From DATDAH01 sp036525535 (GTDB lineage Bacteria; Actinomycetota; Acidimicrobiia; Acidimicrobiales; DATDAH01), in contig DATDAH010000020.1 of NCBI GenBank assembly GCA_036525535.1, positions 1-14,299 on the forward strand: a DNA stretch of 14,299 bases. The letters are read 5' to 3'. Shown piece by piece: positions 6,202 through 11,278 of the stretch (position 1 is the stretch's first letter; each line of letters begins with the position of its first letter). Made by a program: the position numbers and the translations under genes. The notes below the pieces were generated by a model. The model made no database searches and was not told the DNA's origin. It worked only from the letters and a program-made list of their open reading frames with translations.

Positions 6202-6912
6202 TCAGTCCACGTTGGTCGAGCCGGCCAAGGCGTCGACGTCGAGCAGGCGAAGGCGGCCGCGCTGCTGGTCGATGAGACCGTCGTCCTCCAGGGCCCGGAG
6301 GACGCGGTTGACGGTGGGTCGCGTCGCCCCGGTCAGCTCCGCCAGCTCCTCCTGGGTCAGCAGGATGGTGACCGGGTCACGGGAGCCCGAGCCGTAGACG
6401 CCGGCGAGCTCCACCAGACGCCGGGTCACCCGCTCGGTGGCCGGCAGGTGGTAGGCCTCGGTCAGGCAGTGCGTCAGCCGCCGCACCTCCATCACGAGCG
6501 CCTCGGTGAGCATGGCCTCGAGCTTCGGGCGCCGCTGCCGGAGGCGGTCGAAGGTGACCCGATCGAGCGCCAGCACCGAGAGGTCGTCGAGCGCGTCGAC
6601 GCCCGCCGTGCGGGCGCCCGGCGACAGAAGGGCGAGCTCGCCGAAGTGCTGTCCGCGGCCGAGCACCCGGATCATCGCCGTGTCACCGTCGGGGGTGACG
6701 ACACGGACGGCGGCGTGACCGTCGTCGATGAGGTACAGGCAGGCCGCCGAGGCGCCCTCGTGCAGCACGGCTTGGCCCCGCCGAAACGCCCGGGGCTGCA
6801 CCTGGTCGAGGAGGGCACGGGCGTCGGTGTCGTCGAGGACAGCCAAGAGCGGCCACCGCTGAGGTGAGACCGACTCATTGCGCGCCTCCCCGGGCAGTGC
6901 CGACGACCCCAT
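6202..6912 (-). CDS. Crp/Fnr family transcriptional regulator
   Basis: This is a 236-aa regulator. The N-terminal half is a cyclic-nucleotide-binding beta-roll with LIDDGHAAVRVV near 61-72. The phosphate-binding cassette FGELALLSPGARTAGV at 90-105 retains Glu92 and Arg101, the residues equivalent to those that hold cAMP in CAP. A long dimerisation helix follows (about 118-150). The C-terminal winged helix contains LTQEELAELTGATRPTVNRVLRALEDDGLI. No Fe-S cysteine cluster like that of Fnr is seen, so a nucleotide effector is likelier. The frame stays open upstream, but ATG 6912 has a strong GGGGAGG Shine-Dalgarno sequence and gives the normal family length. It diverges from the SGNH hydrolase over 112 bp that holds a GCACA/TGTGC dyad. 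Targets are unknown. Confidence 0.93.
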   Translation of the reverse strand: MGSSALPGEARNESVSPQRWPLLAVLDDTDARALLDQVQPRAFRRGQAVLHEGASAACLYLIDDGHAAVRVVTPDGDTAMIRVLGRGQHFGELALLSPGARTAGVDALDDLSVLALDRVTFDRLRQRRPKLEAMLTEALVMEVRRLTHCLTEAYHLPATERVTRRLVELAGVYGSGSRDPVTILLTQEELAELTGATRPTVNRVLRALEDDGLIDQQRGRLRLLDVDALAGSTNVD

Positions 6913-6941
6913 CGTCCTCCCCTTCGCCGGCACCCATCGTG

Positions 6942-6955
6942 GCACAGGACTGTGC
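6942..6955. promoter_or_regulatory. Dyad in the Crp/SGNH divergent intergenic region
   Basis: GCACA-GGAC-TGTGC is a perfect inverted repeat with a 4-nt spacer. It is flanked by TGG and CCA, which extend the symmetry imperfectly. Crp-family sites are usually GTG...CAC palindromes of about 14-16 bp, so this is a reasonable but not canonical candidate for autoregulation and for control of the hydrolase gene. Confidence 0.3.
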
Positions 6956-7024
6956 GCCAGGAGACAGACGCCGGACCGGGGCCGTGCGTTACTGGGCGAA
7001 GACCCCACCGACGAGGAGGGAGCC

Positions 7025-7849
7025 ATGTTCACCATCCCTGTTCGAACGCGCCCGCGGACGATCCTGGTTGTGACCCTCGTAGCCGCGGCTCTCCTCCTGG
7101 CCGGGCTGGCCCTGGTCGACCCGACCGCCGCCCAGAGCGAACCGGCCACGACGACCACGGCCCCCACCACGGCGGCCCCCACGGCGGTGCCGCCGAGCAC
7201 GCCCCCGCCACCGCGGGACGTCCTGCTCGTGGGCGACTCGATCATGAAGTCGACCGGACCGGCTCTCGCCGACCAGCTCGGCCACCGCTACCGGGTCCAC
7301 AACGAGGGGGTCAACGGCTCCGGCGTGCTCACCCCGGACGTGTTCGATTGGCCGGCGCAACTCCCGGCGTCGCTGAGCCAGTTCGATCCCGACGTCGTGG
7401 TCATGCTCTTCATCGGCAACTACACGGGTGACCCGGCCCAGATGTGGGTGGCCGCCGACGGTCGAACGGTTCCCGACGTGTACGCGCCGGCCTTCGCGGA
7501 GGAGTGGGGACAGCAGGCCGAGCGGTACGTGACCCGGGCGATCAGCTCCGGAGCCGAGGTCGTCCTGGTGCTCCCCCCACCGATGATCAGCGCCCGGGTC
7601 CAGCGGGTGACGGACCGCCTCCGGGCCGAGTACCAGGCCATTGCCGCCCGGCACCCCGGCGTCACGCTGGTCGACGCCGCCACGGCGGTGGGAGGGCCCG
7701 ATGGAGAATGGATCGCCACCCGGCAGACGCCCGCTGGGATCCCGGCACCGGTCCGCGTCGCCGACACGGTCCACCTGGCCGACCACGGTCAGGCGCTCGT
7801 CGCCAACGAGATCCGCCTCGGCATCCGGCGCGCCGTCCGGGCGCGGTGA
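7025..7849 (+). CDS. Secreted or membrane-anchored SGNH/GDSL hydrolase
   Basis: The 274-aa protein starts with a basic N-terminus and a hydrophobic segment at about 12-30 (signal peptide or anchor). A Thr/Ala/Pro-rich linker follows at about 40-63. The catalytic domain carries all SGNH blocks: LVGDSIM with nucleophile Ser72, NEGVNGSG with Gly98, MLFIGNYTG with Asn132, and ADTVHL with Asp247 and His250. Such enzymes are serine esterases acting on acyl or acetyl groups of lipids, glycans or peptidoglycan outside the membrane; the substrate cannot be named. The frame stays open upstream to 6878, but ATG 7025 follows a strong GAGGAGGGA Shine-Dalgarno sequence and places the signal peptide at the N-terminus. 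It is divergent from the Crp-like regulator and is a plausible target of it. Confidence 0.92.
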   Translation: MFTIPVRTRPRTILVVTLVAAALLLAGLALVDPTAAQSEPATTTTAPTTAAPTAVPPSTPPPPRDVLLVGDSIMKSTGPALADQLGHRYRVHNEGVNGSGVLTPDVFDWPAQLPASLSQFDPDVVVMLFIGNYTGDPAQMWVAADGRTVPDVYAPAFAEEWGQQAERYVTRAISSGAEVVLVLPPPMISARVQRVTDRLRAEYQAIAARHPGVTLVDAATAVGGPDGEWIATRQTPAGIPAPVRVADTVHLADHGQALVANEIRLGIRRAVRAR

Positions 7850-7960
7850 GGAACGACTCAGAGCTGGTCGCGGGCCAGGCAATGTCGTCGCCGGCTCAAG
7901 CGACCGGGTGGACTCTGATCATCAGTCACTCGCGAGGAGGTCGCCGACGGCATCCCACAG

Positions 7961-7996
7961 CTCACCGTTCGCGCGTTGTCCCACCCTCTCCGCCAG
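7961..7996. repeat. 36-nt imperfect repeat, copy 2, containing an exact copy of the tRNA-Ser 3' end
   Basis: This stretch is 30/36 identical to 5217-5252. Within it, 7979-7993 (TCCCACCCTCTCCGC) is identical to 1997-2011, which is the T-stem 3' strand, acceptor 3' strand, discriminator base and next base of tRNA-Ser(GCU). The following CA makes it read as a tRNA end with CCA. It may be an attachment-site-like or tRNA-derived scar. Confidence 0.5.
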
Positions 7997-8014
7997 TGCT
8001 CAACCCATTGGCGG
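7990..8014. promoter_or_regulatory. Inverted repeat overlapping the -35 of the 8045 gene
   Basis: CCGCCA (7990-7995) and TGGCGG (8009-8014) form a perfect 6-bp inverted repeat with a 13-nt spacer. The right arm overlaps the TTGGCG -35 hexamer, a position suited to a repressor operator. The regulator is unknown. Confidence 0.35.
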
Positions 8015-8036
8015 TGCCGCTCCGAGGTCGTAGGGT
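8008..8036 (+). promoter_or_regulatory. Putative promoter of the 8045 gene
   Basis: TTGGCG (8008-8013) and TAGGGT (8031-8036) are 17 nt apart. TAGGGT ends 8 nt before GTG 8045, so the transcript would have almost no leader. No Shine-Dalgarno sequence precedes the GTG. Confidence 0.5.
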
Positions 8037-8044
8037 CTGACCGC

Positions 8045-8395
8045 GTGAGCGTCTGTCGGCGGGGCCTCTGGGTCCTGGGGATCTTGGCGCTGTTGTTCGC
8101 CCCCGCGAAGTGGGCGGAAGCCGACCATGACGACCGGACGCTCGGTGCCGCCGTCTTGGCGCCCAGCTTCTCGTCGGCGGAGCTGCCTCGGGCCGAGAAC
8201 CTTCGCGCCGATGACCCTCGACCCGACGTTCGGGGTCGAAGCACCCCGCAGCCGGTCTCGGTCTTCCTGCTCCTTGGGTTCGTCGCCGTCACAGCGGTCC
8301 TCGTCCAGCGCCGTCCGGCGCTCGTGGACCGCGATTCGGTCCTCGCCGCCCCCTGGCGTTGGCGTGGGCCACCCCTCCCCTCCCGGTTGACCTGA
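8045..8395 (+). CDS. Small membrane protein of unknown function
   Basis: I do not recognise this 116-aa protein. It has an N-terminal hydrophobic segment at about residues 7-22 (LWVLGILALLFAP, possibly a signal peptide cleaved near AEA) and a second at about 71-88 (VSVFLLLGFVAVTAVLV). Between them is a polar stretch (about 25-70) that would lie outside the cell if both segments span the membrane. The C-terminal tail is basic and Pro/Trp-rich. The frame is open from TTG 7976, but that start would put an unlikely basic leader ahead of the signal; GTG 8045 follows a good promoter and places the hydrophobic segment at the N-terminus. A strong hairpin starts at its stop codon. It precedes another small membrane protein. 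Confidence 0.6.
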   Translation: MSVCRRGLWVLGILALLFAPAKWAEADHDDRTLGAAVLAPSFSSAELPRAENLRADDPRPDVRGRSTPQPVSVFLLLGFVAVTAVLVQRRPALVDRDSVLAAPWRWRGPPLPSRLT

Positions 8396-8420
8396 CGACG
8401 GCCGGGCCCCGGTCGTCGTC
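8394..8420 (+). terminator. Strong 12-bp hairpin after the 8045 gene
   Basis: GACGACGGCCGG (8394-8405) pairs with CCGGTCGTCGTC (8409-8420) over 12 bp with one G-T wobble and a GCC loop. It begins within the stop codon and ends 24 nt before the next ATG at 8445. No U-tract follows. It fits a U-tract-less terminator, or an attenuator separating the two small membrane protein genes. Confidence 0.55.
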
Positions 8421-8444
8421 TCATCGACGTCCGAGGAGGACCCC

Positions 8445-8876
8445 ATGCCGTCACCCACTGCCTTACGACCACGCCAGCCCGCCCGCACGAGCGGGCTGAC
8501 TCGATGGACGCCACTGCTGATCGCCATCGCGATCGGCGCCGTCGTCCTCCCCGCCCTCTGGGGTGCGTTCGAACCCGCGCCGACCGTCGACCTGGAGGTC
8601 GTCAACCCAACCAGCCGCGACATCCACGTTTCCGTGCGGCGCCAAGACGACCGCGGTGTCGTCGGGATCGGCACCGTCGCCCCCGATGAGACCTACCAGT
8701 TCCGCGAGGTTGTGGAGCACGGCGATGCGTGGGTCGTCATCTTCTCCTCCGCCGGCGTCGTGGGCGGCGAGCTCAGCCTGAGCCGACAACAGCTCGCCGA
8801 GCGTGACTGGATCATCACGATCCCCATGGAGGTTGACCGCGAGTTGGCCGCATCCGGGGTGGCACCGTCGCCCTGA
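8445..8876 (+). CDS. Single-pass membrane protein of unknown function with a beta-rich extracellular domain
   Basis: This is a 143-aa protein with a basic N-terminus of about 20 residues, one membrane segment at about 22-42 (WTPLLIAIAIGAVVLPALWGAF), and an external domain of about 100 residues. The external part alternates short hydrophobic stretches with polar turns (VDLEVVNPTSRDIHVSVRR, YQFREVVEHGDAWVVIFSSAG, WIITIPMEV), suggesting a beta-sandwich; this is inferred from pattern only. I do not recognise a family. The start is well supported: GAGGAGGA lies just upstream of the ATG. It follows the 8045 membrane gene across the 8394-8420 hairpin, so the two may be partly co-transcribed. Confidence 0.75.
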   Translation: MPSPTALRPRQPARTSGLTRWTPLLIAIAIGAVVLPALWGAFEPAPTVDLEVVNPTSRDIHVSVRRQDDRGVVGIGTVAPDETYQFREVVEHGDAWVVIFSSAGVVGGELSLSRQQLAERDWIITIPMEVDRELAASGVAPSP

Positions 8877-8950
8877 CCACCCTGACTTCAGCGACCGGCA
8901 GTCGTCGCGGCGCGCCTGACCTCGTCCCAGGAGACTGGCAGACTCCCTAC

Positions 8951-9742
8951 GTGAGCGACACCAAGCCGGCCAAGGTGCCCAAGGCCGTCTACGAGCCCGA
9001 GCTCGAGCGACTACAGCGGGAGTTGGTCAAGTTGCAGGAGTGGGTCCAGCACCAGGGCCTCAAGGTCTGCGTCCTCTTCGAGGGCCGGGACGCGGCGGGC
9101 AAGGGAGGCACGATCAAGCGCATCGTCGAACGCTGCAACCCCCGCATCGTGCGGGTGGTCGCCCTGGCCAAGCCCACCGAAAAGGAACGGTCCCAGTGGT
9201 ACTTCCAGCGCTACGTGGCCGAGCTCCCCTCGGCGGGGGAGGTCGTGCTGTTCGACCGGTCCTGGTACAACCGGGCCGGCGTCGAGAGGGTGATGGGCTT
9301 CTGCACCGACGACGAGTACACGGAGTTCCTCCGGGCCTGCCCGGAGTTCGAGCTCATGCTCATCCGGTCGGGGATCGTGCTGGTCAAGTACTGGTTCTCG
9401 GTGAGCGACGATGAGCAGGAGCGGCGCTTCATGGCCCGCATCAACCATCCGGACAAGCGTTGGAAGCTGAGCCCGATGGACCTCGAATCCCGGGCCCGCT
9501 GGGCGGACTACTCCCGCGCTAAGGACGACATGTTCCGCTACACCGACACGAGGCATTCGCCGTGGTGGGTGGTCGACGCCAACGACAAGCGCCGGGCCCG
9601 ACTCAACTGCATCGCCCACCTGCTCGAGCAGGTCCCCTACGAGGACCTCACCAACGCCCGCCTGGACCTGCCGCCCCGTCAGGACGACGACTACGTCCGC
9701 CCGCCCCTGAGCGAGCAGACCTTCGTCCCCGACCGGTATTGA
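8951..9742 (+). CDS. ppk2: Polyphosphate kinase 2 (class I PPK2)
   Basis: The 263-aa protein is a full-length single-domain PPK2 of the P-loop kinase fold. The Walker A GRDAAGKGGT is at residues 45-54 with Lys51. The Walker B/R loop is FDRSWYNRAGVE at 101-112, with Asp102 and Arg103. The lid-region motif RINHPDKRWKLSPMDLESR is at 163-181, followed by the family's YTDTRHSPWWVVDANDKRRAR. PPK2 enzymes move phosphate between polyphosphate and nucleotides. Class I members commonly use nucleoside diphosphates, making ATP or GTP from polyphosphate, or act in the reverse direction. It is cytoplasmic. GTG 8951 is chosen; the nearest purine-rich stretch (CAGGAGA, 8931-8937) is far upstream, so the start is slightly uncertain. 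The next gene begins 22 nt later but looks functionally unrelated. Confidence 0.96.
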   Translation: MSDTKPAKVPKAVYEPELERLQRELVKLQEWVQHQGLKVCVLFEGRDAAGKGGTIKRIVERCNPRIVRVVALAKPTEKERSQWYFQRYVAELPSAGEVVLFDRSWYNRAGVERVMGFCTDDEYTEFLRACPEFELMLIRSGIVLVKYWFSVSDDEQERRFMARINHPDKRWKLSPMDLESRARWADYSRAKDDMFRYTDTRHSPWWVVDANDKRRARLNCIAHLLEQVPYEDLTNARLDLPPRQDDDYVRPPLSEQTFVPDRY

Positions 9743-9764
9743 CCTCGTCGTAAGGTCGACCGGC

Positions 9765-10940
9765 ATGGCCCCCACGGCTGAGGAGATCTGCGCCGCAGTC
9801 ACCGACCGCGCCGACGACTGGCGGGCCCAACGCACCGATCGCCAGCTCCGGCGCCACCTGGACCCGAACGACTTCGCGGAGCTGCGGGCCTGCGGCCTCC
9901 CGCTCATGGCCGTCCCCGTCGACGCCGGTGGGACCTGGGTGGACGTGGCGACCAGCACCCGACCGGTCGCCCAGGCGTTGCGGGCACTGGCCGGCGGGGA
10001 CCCGTCGGTGGCGCTGGTGTCGGCGATGCACCCGGCGGTCATCGCGTACTGGTTGGCCGCGCCGGAGCTGTCGAATCCGGCGTGGAAGGCGCAGTGGTCC
10101 GCCGTGGTCGACTCCGTCGTTGGCGGGCACCAGTGGGGCACGATCACCTCTGAGCCCGGAAGCGGGGGTGACATCGCCAAGACCCGCTCGGTGGCGAAGG
10201 TCGACGGCGACCTGGCGCCCTTCCTCGACGGCACGACCTACCGCATCACCGGGGCCAAGCACTTCGGCAGCGGCTCCGGCGTCTGCGAGCGCATGATCAC
10301 CACTGCCGTCGCCGAGGGCGACGACACCCCGGCCGTCTTCGTGCTCGACATGGCAGGCCGACCGTGGGAGACCTCGGACCACGTCGAGCTGATCGCGGAG
10401 TGGGACGGCATGGGGATGCGCGCCACCCAGAGCCACGCCCTGCGTCTCGAGGGCACCCCCGCCGTCCGGCTGGCCACCGACCGGCCGATGGACCAGGTCA
10501 CCTCCCCGGCGATGCCGACCATCGAGGCCTACTTCGTCGCCGTCGTCCTCGGCGTGCTCGACGAGGCCATCGCCACCGCCCGGGCCCAGATCCGCGACCG
10601 GGCCGACTCTCTGCGGGCCTACGAGCGGGTCGAGTGGACGAAGGCCGAGCAGGACCACTGGCTCGCAGTACAGGCCCACGAAGGCGCTCTCCGAGCGCTC
10701 GAATCGGGGGACGCCGTCGCGGCCGCGCATGCCGCCCTGCGGGCCAAGCAGTCCATAGCCGAGTTGGCCGAACAGACTCTGCTGCGCCTCGGCCGGGTGC
10801 TTGGCGGTGGGACCTTCTCCCAGCGCTCGCCGTTCAGCCACTGGTTGGAGGACGTCCGAGCCCTGGGCTTCCTCCGCCCGCCCTGGGGCCTGGCCAACGA
10901 CGCGTTGTTCGCCTCCTCGCTGGACCAACCCTTGGGGTGA
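9765..10940 (+). CDS. Acyl-CoA dehydrogenase-fold flavoprotein, possibly a group D monooxygenase-like enzyme
   Basis: The 391-aa protein has the ACAD three-domain layout. An N-terminal helical domain covers about 1-120 (LRRHLDPNDFAELRACGLPLMAVPVDAGG). A beta domain has the flavin-binding ITSEPGSGGDIAKTRS at 127-142, ITGAKHFGSGS at 161-171 and WDGMGMRATQS at 213-223. The C-terminal helical domain ends SPFSHWLEDVRALGFLRPPWGLANDAL. I see no residue clearly placed as the ACAD catalytic glutamate, and the EDVRALGFLRPP ending recalls DszC/HpaH-type monooxygenases. It may therefore be an oxygen-using flavoenzyme rather than a fatty-acid oxidation enzyme. The substrate is unknown. ATG 9765 follows TAAGGT by 8 nt, a possible leaderless -10 or a weak SD (AAGG). 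It is 22 nt after ppk2. Confidence 0.88.
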   Translation: MAPTAEEICAAVTDRADDWRAQRTDRQLRRHLDPNDFAELRACGLPLMAVPVDAGGTWVDVATSTRPVAQALRALAGGDPSVALVSAMHPAVIAYWLAAPELSNPAWKAQWSAVVDSVVGGHQWGTITSEPGSGGDIAKTRSVAKVDGDLAPFLDGTTYRITGAKHFGSGSGVCERMITTAVAEGDDTPAVFVLDMAGRPWETSDHVELIAEWDGMGMRATQSHALRLEGTPAVRLATDRPMDQVTSPAMPTIEAYFVAVVLGVLDEAIATARAQIRDRADSLRAYERVEWTKAEQDHWLAVQAHEGALRALESGDAVAAAHAALRAKQSIAELAEQTLLRLGRVLGGGTFSQRSPFSHWLEDVRALGFLRPPWGLANDALFASSLDQPLG

Positions 10941-10956
10941 GCCCCGCCGAGATCGG

Positions 10957-10962
10957 TAGAGT
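10957..10962 (+). promoter_or_regulatory. Possible -10 element of the tRNA-Arg gene
   Basis: TAGAGT lies 10 nt before the mature 5' end of tRNA-Arg. A weak TTGGGG is at 10932-10937 with a 19-nt spacer, overlapping the end of the flavoprotein gene. The match is modest. Confidence 0.3.
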
Positions 10963-10972
10963 GCATGACCCT

Positions 10973-11050
<78 letters not shown>

Positions 11051-11278
11051 CGCAAGTGTCCAGGTCCAGGCCACATCCGGCTACTGGTGGCCATCTATCC
11101 AATGGTGAGGGCAGTCGACTTCCAGTGGCCCTTCTAATGGACACGCCAGGATCGGTCACCACCACCTGGTTCAGGACCGGTTCTGACGGCAGCGACACCG
11201 CCGATCGACGCTTACCACCCCGCTGACGATTCGACGACAAGCGGGTCGAGCGGGTGCTGGCCCTCAGCCCCGGGCTGA
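11051..11278. other. Noncoding region between tRNA-Arg and the FtsX-like permease
   Basis: This stretch of about 230 nt has no convincing gene. GTGTCCA (11056-11062) is repeated in inverse as TGGACAC (11138-11144). The segments around CTGGTGGCC (11084-11092) and CCAGTGGCC (11122-11130) look like diverged copies of one another. The stem-loop TCAGCCC-C-GGGCTGA (11264-11278) abuts the stop of the minus-strand permease gene and could mark its 3' end, although no T-run follows. Confidence 0.4.

Noticed and set aside
6913..7245. Upstream N-terminal extension of the Crp-like regulator
   Set aside because: It is Gly/Ser/Arg-rich, overlaps the divergent hydrolase gene, and the internal ATG 6912 has a strong Shine-Dalgarno sequence and gives the normal family length.
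9648..10928. 426-aa minus-strand open frame opposite the flavoprotein gene
   Set aside because: Antisense shadow with low-complexity Gly/Arg/Val/Gln-rich sequence; the plus strand encodes a recognisable ACAD fold.
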